Source: Ceratotherium simum simum (taxonomy: Eukaryota; Chordata; Mammalia; Perissodactyla; Rhinocerotidae). Taken from it: a stretch of 64,000 bases of DNA. Made by a program: the position numbers and the translations under genes. The number at the start of each line of letters is the position of its first letter. Positions within the stretch are counted from its first letter, which is position 1. The stretch is taken from positions 8,495,173 to 8,559,172 of the forward strand of contig NW_004454179.1 in NCBI RefSeq assembly GCF_000283155.1, read 5' to 3'. Below are positions 1 through 10,290 of the stretch, piece by piece. The notes beneath the pieces were generated by a model, which had not been told where the DNA came from, ran no database searches, and saw nothing but the letters and a program-made list of their open reading frames with translations.

Positions 1-110
1 TTCTGTTTCACTTAGTTCCTTTTCTGGGGTTTTGTCCTGTTCCCTTACTTGGAATGTATTCTTTTGCCTCCTCATTTTGCCTCTTTCCCTGTGTTACCAA
101 CACTTTTTAA
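1..110 (-). repeat. Old L1 internal fragment
   Basis: The T-rich text (cttttctggggttttgtcc, then cctcctcattttgcctc) resembles the inverted 5' part of old mammalian L1 elements. It is cut by the left edge of the window, so its extent is unknown. Confidence 0.4.
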
Positions 111-204
111 GTAGTACATGCCTGTCGGGATGGCTGTTTCCCAGGTGTTCCCATATTACCAAAGATGTTAGAATTTCATCCAATTCCAAGGAATAATGTT
201 CATT

Positions 205-492
205 TATTTAGAATAGACAATAATGGTCACATTATTATGTGCTTACTAAGTGTCAGGCACTGTCTTAAGCACTCACAAGAACCCTGTGAGGTACAGAGTA
301 GCCCACTTAACCCCTCTAAGCATTTGTGTTCTCATTTTACAGATTATTAGCATCCCCATTATACAGATGATGGAAGATGAAGGAATTTGCCAAAAGTGAC
401 ACAGCAAGTAATGAAGCTGGGATTCACATCCAGATCCGTCTGACTCCAGAATCCAATCTCTTAAGCACTAAGCTATGCTGCCTCTCTGTACA
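205..492 (-). repeat. MIR SINE, near full length
   Basis: Read on the minus strand it has the tRNA-like head, the core (tcatctgtataatgggga-like, seen inverted as attatacagatgatgg) and the tail that resembles tgcctgacacttagtaagc. The head ends at the right, near ggcagcatagcttagtgctt. Divergence is heavy, as expected for MIR. Confidence 0.85.
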
Positions 493-889
493 CAGTGTGT
501 ACACAACACCTGACAAAAGCCTGCCTTCCATATTTCCATTACTGAGCAGTGCACTGCAGCCCCCAGAATCCCAGTCACTGAGCATCTTTAGAATTCAGTA
601 AGGATAGGCTATGAGCAGAGCATTATGGGGGATATAAAGATAGGAGAAATGGCTTCTGTTTTTAAGGAGTTTACAATCAGAGAGAGGAAATTAGATGTAT
701 CCAAACAACTCGAATAACCAAAGAAAGTGACAACGGCTATAACAGGGCTACAAGAGCCTTGAGAAAAGAGAAATTACTCCCTGAATGGTTTAAAAGTGAA
801 ATAGTGCTGTTTAGTTTTATTTTAAAAGGTTTTATTAATGTAAGTTCAGCTGGGAGGTCTGTCTGAAGATACTGGTATGAAAATCTTGA
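493..889. other. Intron, no firm element
   Basis: Unique-looking intron. The part around 626-775 (aggagtttacaatcagagag) faintly resembles an old L1 3' UTR, too weakly to call. Confidence 0.4.
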
Positions 890-1065
890 AGATGAATCAG
901 AAAACATCAGAGCTGCAGAGGACCTCAGATGGTTGAGTTCAATACCCACATTTGAGATGGACCCAGAGCAGCCAGTGCCCCAGGATGAATGAGATGGTGG
1001 CAGAACCTGGAATCAGATCGGAAACTCCCGGTCTTCCTTCTATCCTAAAGCACTCCTTCCTTCCT
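890..1065 (-). repeat. MIR-like SINE remnant
   Basis: The order of blocks (aggacctcagatgg, then cagaacctggaatcag, then ctcccggtcttccttctat) matches inverted MIR/MIR3-type elements but is very diverged. Confidence 0.45.
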
Positions 1066-1461
1066 GCTGTCTCAGCACGGCAGTGCCCTGGGGACAAAGT
1101 GCTTTATCAGGATCATGTATTCTTTGGGTAGCTAACACATTACAAGTGTCCACTAATGACATCTTGTTGCACAAGCCATCTCCAGTTCTCTCTTCTAGCT
1201 CCTCCCCTCCAGCCAGTAGTAAGATCTTCTACTCAAAGGTTTGGCTCTGGAGAGACTGAGTGAACAAGACAGACATAACATACGTCATTTATTAGCTCTC
1301 TCTCCAAAGTTCTATGTTTCGTCACCCCAAACAAATTGTAAACATGGAGAGAAGGAATCCGACTTTATTTTTTATGTCTCAGATCAACTAAAACAGTGCT
1401 TTGCTTTAATATACATCACAACACCCTAGCATGAGGACATTAAAAAAAATTATTACTGAAA
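1066..1461. other. Intron, no element recognised
   Basis: Nothing repetitive or coding is recognisable here apart from a short A-run just before the SINE at 1462. Confidence 0.4.
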
Positions 1462-1657
1462 TTTTGTTGTTGTTGTTGTTACTGCTATCCAACTGATTCT
1501 GACTCAGAGCAGAACTCTGCCCAGTCATTTTGCACCATCTTCTCACCTTCCACGATATGACAACCAACAGACAGGTGGTGTGGTTCCCTGGCTGGGAAGC
1601 TAACCTGGGGCGCAGCGGTGAGAGCGGGAATCTTAACCACTAGACCACCAGGGCTGG
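1462..1657 (-). repeat. tRNA-derived SINE of perissodactyl type (ERE4-like)
   Basis: The plus strand starts with (GTT)n and ends with ccaccagggctggct. Read inverted this gives a tRNA-like head (agccagccctggtggtctag, then gtggttaagattcc) and a (CAA)n tail. The same head and tail recur in the longer copy at 53053-53460. A short ctgaaa flanks both sides (1456-1461 and 1658-1663), a weak target duplication. The subfamily name is from memory. Confidence 0.75.
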
Positions 1658-1671
1658 CTGAAAGCCCCCTT

Positions 1672-1712
1672 GGTGACTATAGTGTACATAGGCTTGAGAA
1701 TCACTGCTCTAA
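1672..1712. repeat. hAT (MER5/MER20-type) terminal fragment
   Basis: The string ttgagaatcactgctct resembles the terminal inverted repeat of MER5/MER20 elements. Only the end survives next to the SINE. Confidence 0.5.
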
Positions 1713-2257
1713 TGAAGAAAGGCTATAAGAATTTTGAAATCAAGATGAGGGCAGTGACTTCCGGAGTAGAAGGCAGGTCTGCTCAAGTCAAGTTTAGAAA
1801 GAGTCAAAATGATATGTTCCATTCAATCCTTTCAATGCTTAACACCAATTCAGAGATGAAATAAACAGAGATTGATAATAGGTGAAAGTGAGTAAGGTAC
1901 CTAATGACTGATAAATTTAAAAAAATTTATAAATAATGCAGTGCATTTAAATAAGAACTAAAAACAGAATTTATGTGTATTTGTTCTATTTCTATTTTAA
2001 AAGACCTCTGCTTTTATTTAAACAGACAACAATAAAAACATAACTGAGTTAGAAAAAACAATGTATTATCTTTGGCTCTCACAGTCACTTCTATCAGAGG
2101 CCTATTTGTTGGTTCCTACATGTTACAACCGGACATTGTTGTGCCCTTAGTGTTCGCAAATATAATGTTTAAGATGAAATAATCTTAAGTGTATCATATT
2201 GTGGCACTTGCAGAAGATATTTCCAACCTACCAAAGGGCATTCTATTTTTTCTCTCC
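1713..2257. other. Intron, AT-rich, no element recognised
   Basis: No exon signal or repeat family is recognised here. Confidence 0.4.
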
Positions 2258-2309
2258 CTTCTTTCTTTTTTCTTCCTCCCTCCCTCCCTCCCTTCCTCTC
2301 TTTCTTGTC
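2258..2309 (+). repeat. CT-rich low-complexity tract
   Basis: Pyrimidine run with (CTCC)n and (CTTT)n units directly left of the ERE1 insertion. Confidence 0.85.
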
Positions 2310-2319
2310 AGATTATTTT

Positions 2320-2619
2320 ATTTATTTATTTTTTTGTGTGAGGGAGATCAGCCCTGAGCTAACATCCATGCTGATCCTCCTCTTTTTGCTGAGGTAGACC
2401 GGCTCTGAGCTAACATCTATTGCCAATCCTCCTCCTTTTTTTCCCCACAGCCCCAGTAGATAGTTGTATGTCATAGTTGCACATCCTTCTAGTTGCTGTA
2501 TGTGGGACGTGGCCTCAGCATGGCCCGAGAAGCGGTGCATCGGTGCGCGCCCGGGATCCAAACCCAGGCCACCAGTAGCGGAACGCACGCACTTAACCGC
2601 TAAACCATCAGGCCGGCCT
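2320..2619 (-). repeat. ERE1 SINE, full length
   Basis: Inverted copy of the ~300-bp equine SINE: the tail with the repeated gagctaacatc motif is at the left, and the tRNA-like head ending aggccggcc is at the right. A 10-bp target duplication (agattatttt) lies at 2310-2319 and 2620-2629. The GGGATCC-containing B-box region is seen near 2553-2565. Confidence 0.93.
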
Positions 2620-2629
2620 AGATTATTTT

Positions 2630-3372
2630 TAGATAATTTTCTAGTGTTTTAGGTGAATTGATGAGATTAGGTGAGGTGCACCTTTTCTCATTTTCAGAGT
2701 TCGCCTTGCTCCTCCATCATCTGAAGGCTGCTTCGAGGATGGGACACTGTGCTCCTAAGCTCAAATGCAGTGAGGCGGTAATTGCTTCTGCTCCCTAATT
2801 TATTTAGGTTGCTGCACAATTTGCTGTAGCTGAAATCCCTCAGTATTGCAATCTGGGAACAATATAAATGGTTGACGGCAAAGTGAGATTTTCAATTGTT
2901 GCTTCTCAGTGATTCACATGTGTTGTCATTAGTACTTTGATGTGACATATCATGGTTTCCAGGGCTTATTGGGCCATTTATAAATACCAAATGAAGGTGT
3001 TAGAGCTAGTATTGCAGCGTTGTTACTTCCTTAATTGCCTTCTCTGGGAAGGGCTGGCAGCATCTTCTCTGGAGGAAAATAAAATGTAATTTCTAGTTTG
3101 TCTTTAACTTTAACCATTTGCAGTCAATTCCTCTCAAGTGCTGGAATCACAAATTTCCTTTTTGTGTTCTTCTAATTTTCTAGTAATTTAATTTTTACAA
3201 AAAAAATCTACTTTTCATACTTTAGTTATCGTTACTTAAATTGATTTCCAAATATCTGAGAAATATTCAAATGTATATTATCTCATCACAGTTATGTTCA
3301 AGTTATTAATGATAATTATTATTGTGACTTACAAAATTTTACATTTTACAAAGTGACTTTATAAATAATAAT
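2630..3372. promoter_or_regulatory. Repeat-free block, candidate conserved non-coding element
   Basis: About 740 bp with no recognisable repeat. It holds several homeodomain-like cores (ggtaattgcttctg, ctaatttatttagg, ccttaattgcc) and balanced composition. Regulatory function is inference only; it needs cross-species alignment. Confidence 0.25.
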
Positions 3373-3592
3373 AGCAGCTAACATTTACTGAGTACTTACT
3401 ATGTGGTAAAAGATACATATGCATTGGCTCATTCAACAATGCTCTGAGACAGACACTTATTATTGTCTCCATTTTATGAGGGAAATTGATGTTTGGTAAT
3501 CTGCCCAGGGATACAGACTAGTAAATTGTAGGACCTGGGCTTGAAACTCAGGTCAGTCTGATTCCAAAGCCAATACTTTTAAGCACGACATT
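3373..3592 (-). repeat. MIR SINE
   Basis: Inverted MIR with tail (agcaactaacatttactgag-like) at left, core (tgtctccattttatgagg) and head at right (gattccaaagccaatac). Confidence 0.8.
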
Positions 3593-3599
3593 CAGATAC

Positions 3600-3760
3600 T
3601 CCCCACTCCCAACCCTAGCACAGTTAGCCCCATTTTATAAAGCAGGAAATGAAGACTCAAGCAACCCAAACATTGCAGTGCTGCACTTTGGGGCTACATC
3701 TTCTGATTTCAGGTGCAGAGCTCTTTCTACTTCCCCAGACAGCTTCCATCAGAGTGAGCT
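3600..3760 (-). repeat. Second MIR-like remnant
   Basis: Contains ccccattttataaagcagg and then ggtgcagagctctttctac, the order seen in inverted MIR-type SINEs. Heavily diverged. Confidence 0.5.
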
Positions 3761-4387
3761 GTTACAACTGCTAGAGTGTGTCACTGACATCCCATACACA
3801 CCACTCAGGTTGATAAATAAGCAAAGAATGAAGCCTGGTAGTAAAAAATCAGAGGGGCTTCTATTGAAAGCGTAACAAGCAAGAAAGCTGCCTGCCTAGT
3901 CAGATGGTGCAGGCGCAGACTCTGATCTGAGACACAGGGTTTAGAGACACAGAGAAGGAAAGAAGCAAGTCATGCCCATCGGGCATGCAGCCCAGGCACT
4001 TCGGCCACTGACATGGAGCCAGCCTGAGTCCCAGCGATTGATCCTGCAGCCGATGCCCGTCTCTCAGCAGCTGCAGGTTCCCACAAAGGAAGGCTGCGCA
4101 TGGAGAAGTCTTTGTCAGGGCCTCTAATGAGAGGATTGGGTTTCACATCACAGCTACCCCTAAACAGGTACACTCTGCTTCTTTGATCTTCCTGATGGCT
4201 CCCACGGGAAAGAAAAGAAAGAGAAAGGAAGCTACACCAAGAAACTGGTCACAGGCTGGTTTGGCTAGGTTTTGGACCTCCCTTGCCCCGCCACTTCCAG
4301 ATCTGCAGCTTTGAAATTCTTTAATTTTCACACACCCGGTGTGGCCACCAGATAGCAATGGGAAAAGCTTGCCTAAGTAATTTTTCA
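3761..4387. other. Intron, no element recognised
   Basis: A somewhat GC-richer stretch between MIR and L2; no splice-flanked open frame or repeat family is recognised. Confidence 0.4.
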
Positions 4388-4755
4388 TAATCCATCCACC
4401 ATGACTCTCTGGAAAATTAATGCCTTTGTACCTTTGCACATGCTATTGCCTTGGTTTGGAAGATCCCCCTCAGGCCCCAAACTCTTCTTCCCCTGGCTAA
4501 CTTGCCCTTCTTTTTCAAGATCCAGCTCAGGCAATGTCTCTTCCAGAAAGCCTTCCTTGATGCCCCATGCCCGCCTCCCCCAGGCTGGCATCTGTTCCTC
4601 TTCTGTCCTGTTGAGGCACTTGTGCCATAGTCCCTGCTGACTCATCTGTCTCCCATCCACACTGTAACCTCCTTGAGGGCAAGACAGTGTCTCCAGTGTC
4701 TAGCACAGTATCTGGTATGTAGCATGAGTGTAATAAGTGTTTATGAATAAATGAA
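4388..4755 (+). repeat. L2 LINE 3' end
   Basis: Shows the L2 order: tttgcacatgctattgcctt, then the tccagaaagccttccttgat block, then cctccttgagggcaagacag and the ending cctagcacagta-like with AATAAATGAA. One of the better preserved L2 copies here. Confidence 0.9.
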
Positions 4756-4825
4756 TTATGAATGATAAATGAATTAGGCTGGGATAATATTTGCTTAACT
4801 ATTTAAAGCACTTAGTTCTTTCAAA

Positions 4826-5050
4826 ACACTCTATTTTTTAAAAAATAGCCGTTATTTTTTTTCAGATTATAAAAGCAATAATGCTGATTACAGCAATTTT
4901 ACATACAAAAAATCCACAAAGAAGAAAATAAAAACTACCTGTAATCCCACCACCCAAACAAAACCACTTTTAACATTTACATGTAATTTTCTATGTGTAT
5001 GTGTACATACAAAATCAGAATCCTACTGTCATACCTAATTTTCTCAAGGA
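4826..5050. repeat. Old LINE 3'-UTR-type repeat
   Basis: Blocks such as ttataaaagcaataatgctg and cctgtaatcccaccaccca match a common old mammalian LINE 3' UTR type; a similar series is seen at 38928-39190. Confidence 0.5.
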
Positions 5051-5094
5051 GTGTAATAATAAATTTTGGAGGTAGATAGAGGAGAAATTTATTC

Positions 5095-5195
5095 CAATTT
5101 AAGTGATAAGAAAACTGGAACTCAAAGATACACATCTAATTAATGGCAGAACTAGGACTGGAACCCACAAATCTTGTCCTAGTCCCAGGTTCCTG
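5095..5195 (-). repeat. MIR fragment
   Basis: Has gataagaaaactggaactca and actaggactggaaccc, parts of an inverted MIR. Confidence 0.55.
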
Positions 5196-5420
5196 CTGTT
5201 CCCATGAAGCCTCCTAATTAGGTGGTGTTCTTCTTGCAAGAAGAAATTGTACATCAATCCAGCATCAATGTGACATGGGTTTGTAATTAGACGTTCTTCT
5301 CAGGAAAGTGACAGATTTAAGCTGATTCTGTGTCTATATCACGGCTGTGCAGTACATAAGGGGCACTGTCTAACATTTCAAAGGGAAACAAGGATGGAGC
5401 ACCTAGGATCTCAACCCTGT

Positions 5421-5440
5421 GATTGGCTAACCAATGGAGC
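5421..5440. promoter_or_regulatory. Two opposed CCAAT motifs
   Basis: The string gattggctaaccaatggagc contains ATTGG and CCAAT back to back, typical of NF-Y sites. They lie about 80 bp left of the X-box-like cluster. Function is inferred from motif alone. Confidence 0.35.
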
Positions 5441-5516
5441 TAGGCAGCCACCATAAAGAGTCAGAATTTCTTTCCAAGAGCCAAATGACATTTGAACAGT
5501 GGTGGCTTGGCTCAGA

Positions 5517-5573
5517 GCACGTTGCTATGGGAACCACGTTGCTATGGGAAGTATAGCAACCACGTTGCTATAG
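5517..5573. promoter_or_regulatory. Triplicated X-box (RFX)-like motif
   Basis: GTTGCTATGGGAAC at 5521-5534 fits the RFX X-box pattern (two GTTNCY-like half-sites around AT). A second copy at 5538-5551 differs only in its last base and runs into an inverted half, tatagcaac (5552-5560). A third cacgttgctata follows at 5562-5572. Each copy is preceded by cac or ccac, so the unit has been duplicated in tandem. Sequence match only; binding is not shown. Confidence 0.45.
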
Positions 5574-5859
5574 TTCAATCCCATCATAGACTAGTGAGTT
5601 GTACTCCAGCCCATGACCACTGACTGTATTCCAGAATAATGTACACATCAGGTGTTCAATAAGTGTGCATTGGGCTGAACTGAATGTTTATTATTATTCA
5701 GCAGGGACAGTCGGCAAAAGAGAATGTGACTGCAAATATAAATATCCCCACCACTATGCCCAATATAGAAAAAGTAATCGAATGTGAACTAGTTTTCTAT
5801 TTTATTCTAATAGAGGACTAAATTGTAATCCTCCAAACACAAACACACACCAGATTGTT

Positions 5860-5965
5860 AGCTCTTTAGATAAAGAAACTGTATCTTATTTATCTGCATG
5901 TCCCCAGAATACCTAGCACAGAGACAGACACATTTGAAGTGTCAATGTTTTTTGAATTGAATTAT
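5860..5965 (+). repeat. L2 3' end
   Basis: Reads gttagctctttagataaaga, then ccccagaatacctagcacag: the L2 terminus. Confidence 0.7.
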
Positions 5966-7516
5966 ATTTGCTGGCTGGCGTGGGAGTTAAGAAGATGTTG
6001 ACTAGTAATTCACCATTCCTTTCCCTGAAAGCTCTGTAAATCAAGCTCTTAAAAAAAGCAGCAAGCTAAATTCCAAAACCCTCTCTTAGGAGAAATGCCC
6101 ACGGCTGGTGGGGTCTGGACTATGTCCACTGAATGTGCAGATCTCTTCTGCACAAACATTGCTTACTCCCAGGGGAGCCCATGACTGGCTGACTGGCTGT
6201 GGAGACTCACCCGTTCCCTCTTTCCCAATGGCAGGGGGGTCAGGGGAAACGGGTGGGAGTCGAGTGATGAAGCACTGCTGAACTAAATGTTCTCCTCTTC
6301 CCAGGAGAAGGAAAATCTCACAATAGGAGGAGTGTTGGCACTTTTCTAGAGGAACAACAGTAAAGCACATGGGATGTAGCTGAAAATGATCTTTTCTGAA
6401 GACAAGTTTCTTTTTTAAAGGGCCACCCTCATATTCTTTCTTACCTTAGATTGGAATGGTGCTATTGGAATGGACTTGTCAGAGCTGGGCCAGAATCCTA
6501 CAAACTGGAATCAAAGTTGACTGGGTGGGTGGAGAGGTAATATGGGATCTAGGGTGAGGAGCCATTAGGCCAAGATCCTCACTTTTTCTGAATTTATCCT
6601 AGAGCAATAACAAAAACAAATAGTATTTGCTAATAAGAACCTTTCCTGAAATGGTACTGAGCTAGGTTTGAAGGAGTTGGAATAGAAAATACTGATTTTT
6701 CTGGGAGGCAACCAAAACACAATTCACTAATCCCCTAAGCTCTTAACAAACTCTCTTGAAGATTTAATCACAATGTAAAATCCACAAGTTTTTATTGGCA
6801 GTGTTTGGTTATCAGCTGCACAGCTCTCTGAAGTGGCAACCAATACGATTCCCAGATCTGTCTCCATTACACATTCCAGGGGCCTACTGGCAAGGGCTGT
6901 CAGATTGGTCCAGCCAATTGGATCAATTGGATTGCCCTGGTCCAGCCTAGTAAATTCTTTCCAGGGGAGATTTAGGACACACTCTCCCAGCTGCCAAGTT
7001 CTCTGCTTATAAGGTGAAGAATTTACTAGTGCAAAGAAAGATAAAAAGAAAGCCTGCTACCTTTTTAAGTGCTTTTACATATAGTTTCTTTATTAGAGTT
7101 TGGTGTTTTCAGAAATACAGCTGCCCAGCTCATTTGAGCCTTTGTGCAAAATTAATGGGACTTATTTTAGCTTCCTATGAACTTCTGTGAGCTCTGCTGC
7201 CACCACGTATCAACCGAGGTCTCTTGTGCCACGCTTTCAAAGGAAGTCACCTGCAGCAACTCTTATTTGGGGAGAACATAGCCATGAGGACTTGCATCTT
7301 TAACCTACACACTGCCAGCAAAGGTACACAGAGAGTTGTTATGGAATCCAGGTTTGTCCAACTCTGGAAATCAAGCCTGTCTAGTCACCCAAAGACCAGC
7401 TTTTTGTAGCTGAGATTTTGTTCTCTCCGGTTCCTTAAGATGCCCGTTTCCATCTCCAGAACTTATTCTAAGGCAAATATTGGCCACAGACATCAAAGTG
7501 AGTACTGCAAGAAATA
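5966..7516. other. Intron, 1.55 kb with no recognised element
   Basis: No repeat family or splice-bounded coding segment is recognised. The longest minus-strand frame (6086-6370, 94 codons) has no family resemblance and is taken as chance. Confidence 0.4.
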
Positions 7517-7700
7517 GTGTGGCATAGTGAGGACAAAATAGGATTTAGAGCCGAAAAACTCTTGAGAGTTCCAGCTCTTACTGCTTGTCTGACCTTGGAT
7601 AAGTCACTTAATAACTTCATAGGACCTTAGCTTCTCTTCAGCAAAATAAGTATAAATGGTCATACTTATCTCACCAGACTCTCTTCAGAGCAATTATGAC
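7517..7700 (+). repeat. MIR SINE
   Basis: Head-to-tail MIR: gtggcatagtgagg, then ctgaccttggataagtcact and acttatctcaccagactc. Confidence 0.75.
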
Positions 7701-7714
7701 AAAGTACAATTATC

Positions 7715-7850
7715 TGGTTTATATGTCCATTTATTTCCCATTTCTCAAGGTGTGTCACTAGATTATAGGCTCCAAGAGCTCAGGGTCCTTGTCTTTTTGG
7801 GTCCTCACAGTGGCCCATCGCCAGGAATAGCCATCAGCACATAGCACATG
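7715..7850 (+). repeat. L2 3' end
   Basis: Contains ctagattataggctccaaga and a degraded gcccatcgccaggaatag terminus. Confidence 0.55.
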
Positions 7851-7877
7851 ATGAAAAGGGGTGAATGGGATTGGAAT

Positions 7878-7946
7878 GAGTGAGGGAAGGAATTAAGGAA
7901 AGAAGGAAAAAAGGAAAGAAGGGAGGACAGAGGGAAGGGAGGACAA
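7878..7946 (+). repeat. GGAA-rich purine tract
   Basis: Imperfect (GGAA)n/(GGGA)n low-complexity DNA. Confidence 0.85.
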
Positions 7947-8059
7947 AGTGTCTGGAGCATTATTGAGATACTGTATATGAAAGTGGTCTGTAAATTATTA
8001 AGTATTACCCACATTATCAAAACAATTATAACTAACATTTGATGCATTAATTATACCGG

Positions 8060-8610
8060 GGTGACCTTTTAAAAATGTAAGTTAGATCAGGTCACTTCCC
8101 TGCATAAAACCCTCTACTGGCTTTTTATACTACATACAATAAAAGTTAAACTCTTTTAGCTTAAGAAGCGCTATGTGATCTGACCCGTGACGGCCTTGTA
8201 TCCAGCCCCTCTCCCCTTTCCTGGCCAGGTCCCCATCACTCCGGTGTTCTTGTGTTTTCTCAAACATGCCAGGTCTATTCCTGCTTTGGAGGCTTTGTGC
8301 TAGCCCCTTCCCCATGTGAAAGCTCTTCTGCAAAATCCACATGGCTGGCTCCTTCTTGTCATTGCACTCTTGGCTTAAATGTCACCTTCTCAGAAGACTT
8401 CCTTGTATGTGAGCTCTAAAGGAGCCCTCACTGACTCCCTGTTACAGCAACCCGTTATTTATTTATTCATTTATCTAGTATTAGTCTCCTCCCTACTGCC
8501 TAATGGTCAATGACTATTTTTGTGTCACATTATATTTATTTAATGCTTACATTTCATAAATACTTTTCTAATTATCATTTTGTTTTATCTCCATAAGTTT
8601 ATAAGCTCAA
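8060..8610 (+). repeat. L2 LINE, long 3' portion
   Basis: Starts gatcaggtcacttccctgc, continues through the ctctactggctttttatac block, ctgctttggaggctttgtgc and gaagacttccttgtatgtg, and ends near the ataagtttataagctc equivalent. About 550 bp, collinear with L2. Confidence 0.88.
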
Positions 8611-9594
8611 AACAAACAATCAACCAAATAAAAACCCCTATGGTTCCAAACTGAAAACTCCCTGTCCACCATATGCCAGCCCCCCACACACTTGAAAGAG
8701 GTCTCCTGGCCCTGTGAATAAAAGCAAGTGTGCCAGTCAGTTTTAATATTTGTGATTTAATTAGAGTCATGTATACTTAATCAGTGATGCAATAATTACT
8801 TAGTACTCTAAGCTAGAGGGATTCTTTTGAGACATAGAAATGGTGCTGTTGAGCGCCAGGCTATTCTGTTCTGGGCTTGGAGGCCTCTTGGCTCAAGGCT
8901 GGGTGACAGGATAGGGGGTGGAAACAGGCAGAGGCAGCAACACTCAGTGGTTCCATTTGGGCTTGTCTACTGTGGACCCTAGGGCAGCAGTAATTCCACA
9001 GGAAGAGTGCCGGACCAGGGCACTGGGACAGTTTTGAGGGTTGCCCTACACGCCTCTTTTCCCCACCCCGGGCTATCAGTCCCTCTGTTACATGAGGTGG
9101 AACTGGATCATCTTGAAGGGAATCCCAGCTCTGACATTCTATGAGTTAATGAGAGGAGTCCGATCTTTTATCATGACCGAGAAGTCTGTGAAAAGGATAA
9201 CCCATGCAATATTTCTGATAAGTACAGCTTTTCTAGGCTAAGTGGGCTTTCTTTGATTGGTTAATAAAGTCACTGGACAAACCCAGATCTCTGCTTTTGC
9301 CATTCTTCTTTAGCCTTTGCCTTCCTTTGCTTGCTGAGAGAAGTTGGTGCTCTGGGCAAATCCCCTTGTTGTCACACAGGGATCAACATGTAACTATAAG
9401 CATACTTCAGCCACTCCACAAGAGATGGGTTCCTACTATATTTGATCTTGGCCAACATTCTCCCATCTGCTTTCAACATGTTCTATCTGATGTCAACTAA
9501 TATCTCCTATTAGCATTAAAAGAAAACAATCTGGAAAAATTCACTCTCAAGCAGAGTTCAAACAGGCCACAAATAGATGTGGAATCTCAAATGC
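8611..9594. other. Intron, no element recognised
   Basis: About 1 kb with no repeat family I can name. The ORF-like stretches here have no splice signals and no family resemblance. Confidence 0.4.
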
Positions 9595-9606
9595 ACAAGG
9601 TTTGTT

Positions 9607-9678
9607 AAAATAATAGTAGTAAATAAATATATAAATGTATATATATGTATACGCATACATGCATATGTGTATATGTAG

Positions 9679-9680
<2 letters not shown>
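9607..9680. repeat. Degenerate AT/GT microsatellite flank
   Basis: Alternating atatatgtatac-type repeats lead into the pure GT run. Confidence 0.85.

Positions 9681-9712
<32 letters not shown>
9681..9712 (+). repeat. (GT)16 microsatellite; (CA)16 on the transcript strand
   Basis: 32 bases of uninterrupted GT. On the HPSE2 transcript strand it reads CA and begins 184-185 nt downstream of the 5' splice site at 9896. Intronic CA repeats are known binding sites for hnRNP L; any effect here is inference. Confidence 0.97.
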
Positions 9713-9719
<7 letters not shown>

Positions 9720-9896
9720 GTGAAGCCAAAAAACTGTGAAATGGGTCAAGAAAACAAAGAAAAGAATGCTTCTGTCCAATTTATGAAATTAACTGGTAAT
9801 AGAAGAACGAGAAAAATTCTCCCAGTGTAGAACAAGGCACAATCAAAAGAACTGACTGACACGGAAAAGGAGTTGGGACTCTTTTCTTACACTTAC

Positions 9897-10011
9897 TGGT
9901 AATGGGTTGAAATTCTGGTCCACGAGGTGATTATATCCATGATCAAAAAATGAGTGCCGTATCACAACATCAATGCCTTGATTGGCCAGCATTCCTAGAG
10001 TGTTCAACCAT
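9897..10011 (-). CDS. HPSE2: HPSE2 internal exon (probable exon 9), WLNTLGMLANQG... segment
   Basis: This 115-bp exon begins with one base completing a split Leu codon and then encodes 38 residues, from WLNTLGMLANQGIDVVIR to ...HLVDQNFNPLP, ending in phase 0. The acceptor (tgctttttag, preceded by a pyrimidine run) and donor (gtaagt) both match consensus on the minus strand. The segment corresponds to the late strands of the GH79-like barrel; the paralogue heparanase has the similar series ending ...YHLVDENFDPLP. The next exon should begin DYWLSLL but lies beyond the left edge. A long CA repeat on the transcript strand begins about 185 nt after the donor (see 9681-9712). Confidence 0.97.
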
Positions 10012-10179
10012 CTAAAAAGCAGGGGGAAAAGCTACATCAATACATTTTTTAAATGGCATAGAACAAGCTCTATAGAGATTGGCTAAGGCATGCACATACA
10101 CACCAACCCTCCATCACCAAATTTACCTACTACTTTAAAGGAGATTATTTTAAGCATTGAATACACAGCTGGAAGAGAT
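10012..10179. other. Intron next to the exon acceptor
   Basis: Includes the pyrimidine-rich acceptor tract on the minus strand (rc of agcagggggaaaag); otherwise unremarkable. Confidence 0.5.
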
Positions 10180-10290
10180 TTTAGAGATGATCAAATCCAA
10201 CTTCTTCATTTTACAGGAAAAGAAACAGAGGTCCAGGGGAGTCAAGTGAGCTGCCCTTGGTCATAAAATAGCTTGTTGCTGATGACTTAT
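10180..10290 (-). repeat. MIR-type SINE fragment
   Basis: Contains gatcaaatccaacttcttca and cattttacaggaaaagaaac, then gctgcccttggtcat, matching an inverted MIR or MIR3 core. Confidence 0.6.

Noticed and set aside
9558..9779. Thr/His-repeat proteins read from the GT/AC tract
   Set aside because: They are translations of the microsatellite in both frames; not coding.
1..9896. Following HPSE2 exon (beginning DYWLSLL)
   Set aside because: No matching minus-strand text was seen; probably beyond the left edge.
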